Source: Echinococcus granulosus
Taxonomy: Eukaryota; Platyhelminthes; Cestoda; Cyclophyllidea; Taeniidae
Assembly: GCF_000524195.1 (NCBI RefSeq)
Contig: NW_020170414.1
Span: 440,015-504,014 of the forward strand
Direction of reading: 5' to 3'
DNA: 64,000 nt
Positions within the stretch are counted from its first letter, which is position 1; every line of letters starts with the position of its first letter. Below the pieces are notes generated by a model. That model saw nothing but the letters and a program-made list of their open reading frames with translations. It ran no database searches and was not told the DNA's origin. Below are positions 1 to 9,080 of this stretch, in pieces. The translations under genes were made by a program, and so were the position numbers.

Positions 1-78
1 TCTCCGATCTCCGTTCAGAATGCGCCTATTTCAGGCCAGTTTTGGATGCGGTGAGGGTTGTTCCGAGTCTGTGTTAGC

Positions 79-97
79 GGGGAGGGGGGGGGGTGGT
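79..97 (+). repeat. G-rich tract
   Basis: A run of 17 G in 19 bases, broken by one A and one T, with an uninterrupted stretch of ten G at 84-93. It is the only such tract in the window. It could form a G-quadruplex on the + strand and lies about 870 bases upstream of the UFL1 start. Any regulatory role is speculative. Confidence 0.6.
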
Positions 98-823
98 TTT
101 GTTAGTCATATAACTCTAGTAGTCCACGTTATCTCGAGTATCTGGTCGGTCTCCCGTAACGCAGTCTTGCAGCTGTCAGCGGCAGTAGTAGCCGTCATGC
201 CTTTTAGGAGAGGGGAGGAGGGTTGTTGAATCCCTGCCGAGTGAGTACGTGAGTGGATCCAAATGTCAGTTTCGCCAGTCAACCGGTTGTACTTGTGCTT
301 GGGCATGGCACATGAACTTCAAGCATAACTGGGTTTGCCAAGGTCTTTCCACCCATACTTAATTTGCATTTTTTCAACAATGGAATTGTATTTAAAATAT
401 GTTAAAACTGGTAAATGCAGTTATGGCTTCAGAGGTGTTGAAAATTTGAATTTGATTAGCCCAAAACTCCACAACCCCAAGGTATGGGTTTATTACAAAT
501 CAAAACCATCTCAAGGTTTATCAAATTGCATATTTTGGAGCCCATTTGAGATTCGTACCATAATCAAAGGCAAAATTCAAAGTAACGCGGAGATAGCCTA
601 ATGTTGGTCAGTTCTTTACGAGTAATTTGGTGTCTTTACGCAAGCATTCAACGAAGAATGTCTTTTAGTTTAAACGACTTACAAAAAATAGGCCTTTTTG
701 ACCATAATGTTACGGAAGTTGAGGCGTATTTGTAGGTGGGTCTAACAATACCACAGTTGTACACATCCGTATTCCCCGAAGTTTCAATGCTTAATGTCCT
801 TTATGTTTATTCGTAAATTTTTC

Positions 824-825
824 AG
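824..825 (+). promoter_or_regulatory. Candidate 3' splice (or trans-splice) acceptor in the UFL1 5' leader
   Basis: The sequence TAAATTTTTCAG ends here, a good match to a metazoan acceptor, 133 bases before the UFL1 ATG. A weaker pyrimidine-AG lies at 889-890. Whether either joins an upstream 5'-UTR exon or a spliced leader cannot be told from DNA alone. Confidence 0.3.
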
Positions 826-958
826 ATGTCAAATAATTAAAACTAACTATATGTTAAAGATTTTTACTATTCTTATGCATTTTTATTAAGTAGGCGGTTT
901 TAATGAGTCGGATCTCATCCGGCTTACTTGAAATTGCCTTCGTATTGACTTATTGTTG

Positions 959-3562
959 ATGTCTGATTGGTGTGAAGTAAGAAACCTAGCTGAGAAGTTG
1001 AGAAGTGTTCAAACATCTGAGAGTACACATTACTTGTCAGAACGCATATGTGTTGATATTGTCAGCTACCTTACAAAGTCTGGACGTCTTCGACTTATCC
1101 GAACAATTGATGGTCGTGCATTTTTGACGGAAAATGAGCTTTTTAAGGAAATTATTGAAGAGCTGGCGGCCCGTAGAGGACGCGTTTCGCTGTTGGAAAT
1201 ATCTAAGAATCTCGAGGTGGAGTATTCAGTCATTGAATCGCACGTTCACGAGCTCCTCTCGAACCCTTATGAATATTTGGACGAGCAGTGCTTGCTTGTT
1301 GCCGGTGAGTTAATGACCAAAAGCTTTATCAGACGCATTGCCGAAGAGATCCGAGATCGATTAAAGTTTCGTGGAGCAGAGAGCATGATTGAGTTATCAC
1401 GTGTTTATAATTTTACTCCGCAGTTCTTGGCCTCCATTATCAGTGATTACAGTGGTGTGCTGTTCAATGTTCATCGAGATGGCGATAAACTTTACACTCA
1501 AATATTCATGTCTAAACAAAAGTCCAAAGTTATGGGCTATCTTTCTGCTGTTGTTGCTCCGATATCCCTTGCTGACTGTGGTAGCAAACTGGATATACCA
1601 CTTAAGGTTTTGTCGAGTCTTATTGATACTCTCATATCAAGCGGAAAGCTGAAAGGTACATTAACGGCTGGAAAAAGTCTTTATACACCGCTTTGCTATC
1701 GAAAAGCCCAGGATACATATATCTCAGATTTTGTGAAACAAAATGGCTACGTCGAATGGACTACTGTTCAACGAGTCGGCATTCCCGATCCATCTTCCTA
1801 TCTTCGTTCCCATTTCCCCTCAGCCATTCACACCAAGGGACTTACTATTTGTGAGTCAACCGTCTCCCAAATTAGAGCAGTTTTGGAGGACAAAGCCTTG
1901 GATACCTCGTGGATCGATGTATCGCACTACCTACCAGAAGTTTTCGGTGCGCAAGAACGTGAGTGGGTGATAAAACCACTTCTTGCAGGAACCGATTTCA
2001 TCCCTATAAATAATTATATGTACCTCTATTCTGCAAATGGCCTTTCTGAACACATTTCCTGTTTTGATCACTTTATTCGTGAACAGGCGGCTGTCGCAGC
2101 AGCCGAACAGAAGCAAAAAGCTTGTTCAAAACCCAGAAAGAGTGTTTTGGCTCCTTCTGAAGAAACGCCTACAAGAGGATTCGACAAGAAGGGTAAATCA
2201 GGTGGTTTTGGTGGTCGTTCACGTGAAATCAAGACAAAGCATGTAAAAAAGAAGTATCTCAAAAGAAATGTGGATTCTGACGAGGAAGAGAATAAAGCAG
2301 GAATCTGCATAGAGTCATATCTACTGCGGGAGAGTTTGCTCTCTCTCCTGACCTCTAGCGTTGGTGCAGATGCTCCCGAAGACTTGATTGAGGGAATTCT
2401 TGACAAATTGCTTCCAAGGATCCATGAAACGTTCTTGTCGCTTGTGAAATCGGTTTATCTGCAGACATCGGACTCGTTAAAAAATCGCGATAGATGCCTT
2501 GCTGAAAAGGACTCCTTGGTTTCAACCATTCTGTCTATACAGGTAAGTTGGTCTGATTTGTTAGTATCACGTGCCACTTTATGGTCTCTAATTGGTCGGT
2601 TTTTCCACCTTGCATTCAAGCTTTTTGAACGTGGGAGTCTAGCGATTGATGATGCCGATCTTCGCGTTCAACTACTTCGTCAACTTATTCGCGGTGAGGT
2701 TTCCACTTTTGTCAATCGACTCTACGTCCTACTTGCTCAAAACTACGACGTTGATTGGCCAAACTTAGCTACGGAAAATCTCCCATCTGGTAAGGGCAAG
2801 AAGAACAAACAGAAGAAGCGCGACGAGGGGGAGGTAGCTCTCAGACATTCTACCGAGTTGAACCCCAGTGATATAACGTTTCAGCAACGTAATGCACTTG
2901 CGGATCTTCTTGGTAAGATGGGAGATGAGCCTACAAAGGAGGCCTCTTTACTGGTTCAACAAATCAACGCATGTCTCCGCGTCAACACAGACCTCTCCGG
3001 TTCGGGGGGAAGTCTCCCTCTAGACGAAGTATTTTCCCTGTGTGATGACCTGGCTCACTCTCACCTTGGCATTAATCTCTCCGTATCTGTGCTTCGAAGT
3101 GGAACTGCAAAACGGAAGCGACAGGACCGTTTACTGGCACTTAAAATCGCTGGTGAAACCGAACAGCAGATGATTAATGCAGCAAATGCCGAGGAAGAAA
3201 ATTACCTTGCCTGTGTAAGCCTAGCAGGAGCTGCACTGTTTGGTCAGTGCCTGGCTGGCTGGCCTCTTCCTGCTCATGGCAAACTCGTTCCTCACCTCTC
3301 AGTCTGGATCACCAAGATGCTATCGTTACCCACTAACACTTCCGTCCCATATGCTGCGGCTGTAAATGAACTGCGTGCAGCGAAAGCTGGCGAACAACTG
3401 ACTCGATTAACGGAGTTAGTTATGCAGGAAGCGAGACGTGGTGAGGACGACTCTATGGTATCAGGGTCAGAGAAAAAAGATCTTGTGGATCAGCTCCTCT
3501 CAACGGCTTCTCGATGCCTGCGAGCCATGGAAAGCAATTCGCGCAAGTCTAGCACTGACTAA
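959..3562 (+). CDS. UFL1: E3 UFM1-protein ligase 1 homologue, two exons (959-2542, 2621-3562)
   Basis: Spliced product 841 aa; human UFL1 is about 794. In this family the protein has no RING or HECT domain. It works with the ER-membrane partner DDRGK1 as a scaffold that positions UFM1-charged UFC1, for example on ER-bound ribosomes. Colinear matches to the human protein cover the whole length: the N-terminal LSER at residues 26-29, a DG..(F/Y)(L/I)T stretch at 51-57, RGRV at 73-76, QNGY(V/L)E plus GIPD at 261-277, a Gly/Lys-rich linker ending in an acidic SDEEE patch at about 388-445, and LFE(R/K)G at 529-533. The C-terminal helical region also aligns. The start is the ATG at 959, since MSDW-EVR-LAE matches the human N-terminus; two TTG codons precede it. 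A Lys-rich insertion at 585-597 is absent in human. The frame is open through the 78-nt intron. No neighbouring gene was identified. Confidence 0.97.
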   Translation: MSDWCEVRNLAEKLRSVQTSESTHYLSERICVDIVSYLTKSGRLRLIRTIDGRAFLTENELFKEIIEELAARRGRVSLLEISKNLEVEYSVIESHVHELLSNPYEYLDEQCLLVAGELMTKSFIRRIAEEIRDRLKFRGAESMIELSRVYNFTPQFLASIISDYSGVLFNVHRDGDKLYTQIFMSKQKSKVMGYLSAVVAPISLADCGSKLDIPLKVLSSLIDTLISSGKLKGTLTAGKSLYTPLCYRKAQDTYISDFVKQNGYVEWTTVQRVGIPDPSSYLRSHFPSAIHTKGLTICESTVSQIRAVLEDKALDTSWIDVSHYLPEVFGAQEREWVIKPLLAGTDFIPINNYMYLYSANGLSEHISCFDHFIREQAAVAAAEQKQKACSKPRKSVLAPSEETPTRGFDKKGKSGGFGGRSREIKTKHVKKKYLKRNVDSDEEENKAGICIESYLLRESLLSLLTSSVGADAPEDLIEGILDKLLPRIHETFLSLVKSVYLQTSDSLKNRDRCLAEKDSLVSTILSIQVSWSDLLVSRATLWSLIGRFFHLAFKLFERGSLAIDDADLRVQLLRQLIRGEVSTFVNRLYVLLAQNYDVDWPNLATENLPSGKGKKNKQKKRDEGEVALRHSTELNPSDITFQQRNALADLLGKMGDEPTKEASLLVQQINACLRVNTDLSGSGGSLPLDEVFSLCDDLAHSHLGINLSVSVLRSGTAKRKRQDRLLALKIAGETEQQMINAANAEEENYLACVSLAGAALFGQCLAGWPLPAHGKLVPHLSVWITKMLSLPTNTSVPYAAAVNELRAAKAGEQLTRLTELVMQEARRGEDDSMVSGSEKKDLVDQLLSTASRCLRAMESNSRKSSTD
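2543..2620 (+). other. 78-nt in-frame phase-0 intron of UFL1
   Basis: The sequence begins GTAAGTTGG and ends CATTCAAG. It is exactly 26 codons long and has no stop, so the gene reads as one uninterrupted frame. The 26 residues it would encode have no counterpart in human UFL1, while the flanks join perfectly: ...SIQ before and LFERG after correspond to ...NIR and LFEKG in human. Removing it therefore restores family-like spacing. Retention would add 26 residues without shifting the frame, so an alternative isoform is possible. Confidence 0.9.
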
Positions 3563-3616
3563 GTCTTTCTAAAGATATCTATTCTTACCCTTACTGGTTT
3601 GTTCTTGTAAATTTTG

Positions 3617-3622
3617 ATTAAA
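3617..3622 (+). terminator. Candidate poly(A) signal ATTAAA of UFL1
   Basis: ATTAAA lies 55 bases after the UFL1 stop codon and is followed by a T-rich stretch. It is the common variant hexamer and would give a very short 3' UTR. Canonical AATAAA hexamers farther down, at 4198-4203 and 4218-4223, are alternative sites. Confidence 0.4.
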
Positions 3623-4197
3623 ACAGCCCTCTTTTATTACCCACCTGTGGTTTGATTTTTACTTAGGTTGACCTTTGTCAGGCTGGATTCGCTATCACTA
3701 GAATCGCTCTTTTAGTAATCTGACATGTTCGTGTTCCCTTACTCATAGTTTTCAGTAGCAATTGTCTTCTAACGGTTTTTATTTTGGTTTCGTCTTGTCC
3801 TACTATCCTGGTATTGATTACGTTGGGAGGTAGGGCTTGGTTTGTAGTTTTATCTAAATAGGCCCAAGAACGCAATCGAGTGGGCCGAACTGCCATTCAC
3901 ACCACTTGTTTTTTTGAGACCGAAAAACTAGCCAAATGCTCGGTTTCTGTGGCAATAACTTAGGTGGACGGAGGCCCCTGTTCACTTGCGTGATGTTCTG
4001 TCGGAAGTAGCCCTTCGATGTCATTTCTTAACTTCTGGAGGGGACTTATGTATCTGCTAAGTATTTCAGTGACTATTGTCGGTGCTTTTTTTCATTCTTA
4101 ATTATAGGTACGCTTGACTTAATGGTTGAGCTGAATCGAGGTTGTTAATGACCAGGACCCCAGAGACAATCTAGATGGTTGTATATATGCAACACTT

Positions 4198-4223
4198 AAT
4201 AAAATGCTGCGTGATTGAATAAA
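4198..4223 (+). terminator. Pair of AATAAA hexamers downstream of UFL1
   Basis: Two canonical AATAAA hexamers (4198-4203 and 4218-4223) sit about 640 bases after the UFL1 stop and could serve a longer 3' UTR. In DNA this AT-rich such hexamers also arise by chance, so support is weak. Confidence 0.25.
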
Positions 4224-4729
4224 ATTCCCTCATATATCCAGAGCAATTCGGATGACTGTCTTTTTATTCCTGAAACATCACCCTTTGTCAGCAAATCGAA
4301 TGGATCTAGATTTATTTATTCGCCTGTCTGGAAGTAGCCTCACAAATTCATTCGAAAAAAAGATTAGAATACATGACACTATGGGGTAAGTAAAGTTTGA
4401 ACTTGATTCCTTAACAGAAATTGTTAAAGTGCAAATTTGGTCCATACGGTTCAGACATCGTATCCTCTTTCCCAAGTGAATCTATGGTTTCGTAATTAAA
4501 AAATGCATCCCTTAGCTTTAAGGTGTGTCCATCTATGCCTCTTGGTTATATTTGCGTTCTGGAAGATATCACGGAAGAAATGGTGAGAGGAAACACGTTT
4601 TGTTTTGGAACCTGATGTTTGTTCTAAGGCAAGAATTTGGCCTGTTAAGAGGGGGCATTTTTCTCCACCAAACATAGACTTGCTCATACTTATATGAACG
4701 TGCAATAGTAATCTACAGTAGTCATGCGC

Positions 4730-4830
4730 CGCGTGGAGGTCGTTGTAACGTTCAGCTAGACAATGGATTTCAGGGCTACTGGCATGGCCCGAGGGCCATT
4801 CCTCCTGGCTGGGGTGCATTGGTGAAGTCC
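4730..4830 (+). repeat. R1-like fragment (plus)
   Basis: The stretch reading GGGCTACTGGCATGGCCCGA and the following GGGCCAT match the R1 head (GGGCT-CTACTAGTATGGCCC-CCAT), with a GGTCG block at the expected distance upstream. Only the head is recognisable. It is the leftmost R1-like piece. Confidence 0.45.
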
Positions 4831-7800
4831 TAGGTGACCCCTTACCGAAACTGGGAGTTAAACAAACCACTAAAGTATTAAATTCTTGTCTAGTATAAAT
4901 TGTATCTATTTAAAAGAACCATGCACAAGGCCTGAAGTTAACAAGTTCCTCACTGAACTTTATCATCCGTGTTTCACATCAATGGCAGTTCATTTGCGCC
5001 GGGCCTATTCACACTATCTCTGAGCTCATCGCTTGTCTCTGGTCTTAAGCTTAGTCAGTCGCCTAAGGCGTGCTTTGAAGAACTTTGTAGGCGTTTTTTA
5101 GCCCATTTAATCCATCTTTGCATAAATACTACCAACTCTTGAAGGGAGAAATTCAGGTAATAAAATATTCAGAACCCTATTTCAGTTTCTTCTCAGATTC
5201 GTCGATTTTACGGCAAAGAAACCCATCAAAATCCGTATGCAATGAGAAAAAATAGATTTTGGATTTATTTACTCCACTCGATCTATCAACACAGGCGATC
5301 AAAATTTTCTCGTTACAACGGCTTTCCCGTCTAGCTGCTTTCAAAGCAATCTCCCAATCCAGGGGAGTCTGAAAATTATGATCAGGCCGTCGTAACTAAG
5401 TTAACTGTTCATCTTTTTATGCCTTAGTTTACTACAGCAATTTTTAATGCGGAAGGGCAATAACCAGGGATCTTCGTCTTCCTTCCTGATTAGAAGAGGC
5501 ACTCGTTAAGCCTCCTACCTTGCGATCTTGTGAAGCATTAAAAGATGCTTAATGATGACTCCGGACTAAGAGCACTTCAAATTTTACCTTATTGCGTCAA
5601 CAAATGGGCTGGTGATTTGGCTGATGGAAGATTACCCAATTACCCTCTGAGTTTGTTTAAAACCAGTACACCCTCCTAGCGTATCTGATGTAAAACATAC
5701 AGCGCTTCATTTGATATCCACGAAAATGACTCTGACTGGCTTAGAAGACTTGAAGGTATTCCATAAAATTTTTAATCTCCTTTCCCGAGTTTTATCTGTA
5801 TACACTCTCAAAGTAATAGCCTCCCGCTTTGTCAGGTGGCAAAAAGTACGCGAGGTATTTTTTGTCAACAATCACCCGTGGAGTTTTTACCCCAAGTTGC
5901 TCAGCAGCGATACTGCGGTGACAGGCGTCTGGTAACGTGTTGAATCATTATCTTTTCAAGTAGAAATTTCTGTAATAAGAGTCTTCCAGGAACTCGTTTA
6001 ATATGTGTAATGCTTCAAACTTTATCCTTTGAGCATTTCTGGGTCATTTTAGGCAGACAGTATTCCATACGACTCGAGTCGCACACCGTATCTCCATCTT
6101 GTTTTCACTCAGCTTGGCTCAGTTTATAGCAACGAAATGGGATCATCACACTCTCAGACGTTTTACTGCCACTGTAATTTATTTGCTTGAGGAGGATGCA
6201 GCATTCCTTAGAGAGCGGATGTCTTACATCTACCTGATTGTTTTACAATCAGCCAATCAGGTTGCGAGGGGGCTCAATGCAACCACTTTTCCTAAACCAC
6301 GTATTTTGAAGCTGATAAAGTGCTAAGGATTGCTCCATATGACCACGTACATAACTTCGGGGGGAAAAGGTCTACATTTCGCAGGATAAGGTAATCCGAA
6401 GGACGTGCTTGTTACGGGTTCGTCAGATGTAGTGTGTAAATTGAACACTCCACCTTAGAGACAAACCAAAAGCTACGGTGATGAGTGAAGGTTTCTTTTT
6501 AATTGGGTTTTGGTGATCACCCCAAAGTTACTAAGCGTTTTTGGAGTTCGCTGTTCTCCTTCACTTTAACTAACAGCCTTTCCTACTTTTGACATGTATC
6601 CAAGTAAAACTCGAATCGCAGGCAAGCCAACTGTCTGCTTTATCTCCCAGTATTGAGCATCTAGCACCTTAGTGCAGGTAGGTCGAGGGCGATGGTTTGT
6701 ACTTTAATTGATATCCATCCTAAAGTGGCACAGTACCTGTGTGTATTTCTTCAGCTGGGAGAAAGCATGTCTTTCCCCACAAATTTTATATTTTGTAAGG
6801 AGAAATTCTCCTGACACTTAGAAGCCAATTTGACGCAGCTACGAAAAAGTATTGAAAAATAAAATGCGGTAGGCTGACTCGGTTCCAACACACCGGTTGT
6901 CTATAGCCATGCTCATTAAACATTTTTGAAAATGTTAAAAGAGAGTTATGAAGTAGTCCTACTTTTCCCATTTTTTTCTAGCTGTTCGACCTGATTTGTA
7001 GTTATATCTGCCTCCGCATGCATTACCATGGATGTTAAAGTCATTTCGGGACTTTTGGAGTTATAAAGTAGACCAGTTTCAAGAAACAAAATCCATTTAT
7101 ATTTTAGTATAGCATTCCATTATGTTCATGCTTTAATACAGAAGTTTGTCGGTACGGCTGAACCATCTCAAGATATCCGGCGTCAGTTTGTCATCGGTGA
7201 AGAATGCACACGCTTCCACAGATTTGATACAGGTTTTGATTCGGATGTGAAACGCTATGCTCTGGTGACAAATTGTAATGATGTGATAAGAAAATTCCCT
7301 TCCTTCCTTGTAAATCTCTTCCTGCATCACATAGAGCATTCAACGCTTCTGTGCTGCTGAAAAGCCTATAACTGCCTTTGTAACCAGTATACGCGAGCCC
7401 TCAAATTGTAGGCACCATCGCTGCAGAAAATTCAAGGCAAACATAAGCTAATCGTTCAACTTCCAGTATTTCGCGGGCCGGTTCTTTTTTTCCGAAAATT
7501 GAGGCTGCGCTGCGAGCAAGTTTGTGCCCTAATCACTCGTTCACAAGCGATCACATTCCCAACCGCTCTTCTATCCACTCATACACGCACGCAAAGTAGG
7601 TAAGAACATGAGCATCAGCTATTACTACCTTTAGTAAAAGACCGACACTACTCCGTTTAAATGCAGTAGTATAACCCAAGTCCCGGTTTGAGATGAACAG
7701 CATTTGGCCAACACGGCAGCGGTCTTTTAGCAGATTTAAATTAACATAGGGCAAAATAAGTTAATGCACAATACTATCAACTGTTGAATTGTATAAGCTT

Positions 7801-8419
7801 GAGGTATTCGGCCTAAAGGAAATCCGCTACTCAAAATGGTGAACATGGAAGTAATTTGTTTTACGAGGAGGCGTGAGTAGTTGCCTCCGCCCATATTTCA
7901 GGTATTAAGTTAGCACCGTTAGTCTATTCGGTCATTAAATGCTTAAGAGTAATACCTCTCGCAACAGCCAATCCTTTTCTTCACCGAATTCTTTTCCTCG
8001 AGGGAGTACAAAAAAATAACTTAAAATGAAACTCAGTTAAACAGTCCTTTTAGTTGGAGCGATTCTATTTGATTTGGAACTTTTTTACACAAATCAGACG
8101 ATCTGCATCCTGTCAATCCGCACCTCGCGTTTTCGTCTAGCACCATAACTTATTTGCCTTAAATAGCCGCCAAACGCTCGCCTGGACTGATTATAAGCGT
8201 TTAAGGTCGATTTCAGGACCAATAAGTGGTACTATAAAACAAAAAGCGTGAAAAACTGCGACTAAAGACTAAGATATGCATTAAAATCTATTTTTGTGAG
8301 AAAGCAGATTTCATGACCGATGTCACCGTGGCATGTGAAATGATGGCGACTGACGGTCAAAGTGAACGATAAATTAGGACAAATAAGCCTAAATTCCTTC
8401 TATCAAGATGAGTAGATGT

Positions 8420-9080
8420 CGCAGCCTAAGGTCATAATTTTAGCTAAGATTGCTTTGAATGTTAGAAATTGAACAGCTAGAGAAGTCCTTTGACGCAGTG
8501 TAGTGGTTGAAGTAATACCCACTGCAAGATATCACCCTCTTTAAACGATACCCAAGCTTGCAAATTCCACCCTTGTAAAACGTTCTGCGTCTAGTCACCT
8601 TCATTTTTCCCTTCCTGTTATTTCCCATCTGCCCTCCCTTTCATATGTGATCTTCTGTCTAATTTTGAAAAAGGTGATAGTTATCACTTGGAGAAGTGTC
8701 AGTTTGGAGAATACCAAAGGTTAAAAATTGGACGAGGATGCAAATAAAGCAATCTCAAGGTGAAGTTTAGTCATTTAAAGCATAAAATCTGGTTTTTTCT
8801 TGAAAGGGTAAAAGCATCCATTTTTTCACCCCACCGATTAAGCGTTGTTTTTCAAAAAGAGTATCGGAGAGCATTGAGAGGTGGATGGATCCTAGTCCGC
8901 CAGGTAAACACTTCATAGTGAGCAGTGAACAACTCCACCTTTAGTCCAGCAAACCATTGAATTTGAAGTGATGCGTGCCTTAGGAGTGTGGGATTGTGTG
9001 GGCGTGAGTGAGTGGTTTGGGGTAAGCAACGATGTGGTAGTTAACTCAGCTTTGCGATACGATAGCTCCTGCTCAACACA
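8420..9080 (+). repeat. Dispersed repeat R4, copy 1
   Basis: Bases 8547-8588 match 34605-34646 at 36 of 42 positions (hand count), including the shared CCCAAGCTTGCAAATTCCAC. Similarity continues through a T/C-rich stretch, a GGTGATA-TTATC block and CAGTTTGGAGAATAC. Farther right, the GTGTGGGATTGTGTGGG and ACTCAGCTTTGC blocks match the copy near 52.9 kb. No coding capacity is evident. Shorter related pieces occur near 18.0, 39.0 and 49.4 kb. Confidence 0.75.

Larger units (their letters stand above)
1..958. other. Upstream region of UFL1, no recognised gene
   Basis: No open frame here resembles a known protein. The first 300 bases are richer in G and C than the rest of the window and include a long G-tract, so a promoter or CpG-rich upstream region is possible but unproven. 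From about 300 onward the DNA is AT-rich. Two pyrimidine-rich stretches end in AG at 824-825 (TTTTTCAG, a strong match to a 3' splice site) and 889-890. Either could be the acceptor of a 5'-UTR intron or of spliced-leader addition. An ATG directly after the first acceptor opens a frame of only four codons. Confidence 0.5.
3563..8400. other. Intergenic DNA, no recognised gene
   Basis: No open frame here resembles a known protein. The longest, on the minus strand at 4,496-4,870, has no family signature and starts at GTG rather than ATG. A stretch at about 4,730-4,830 resembles the head of repeat R1. Otherwise I saw no clear partner for this interval elsewhere in the window. Confidence 0.6.

Noticed and set aside
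2790..2844. Possible second UFL1 intron, GTAAGG to CTCTCAG
   Set aside because: It is 55 nt, so removal would shift the frame and destroy the well-matched C-terminal region.
4496..4870. 124-codon open frame on the minus strand
   Set aside because: It begins at GTG and has no family resemblance; part of it overlaps an R1-like fragment.
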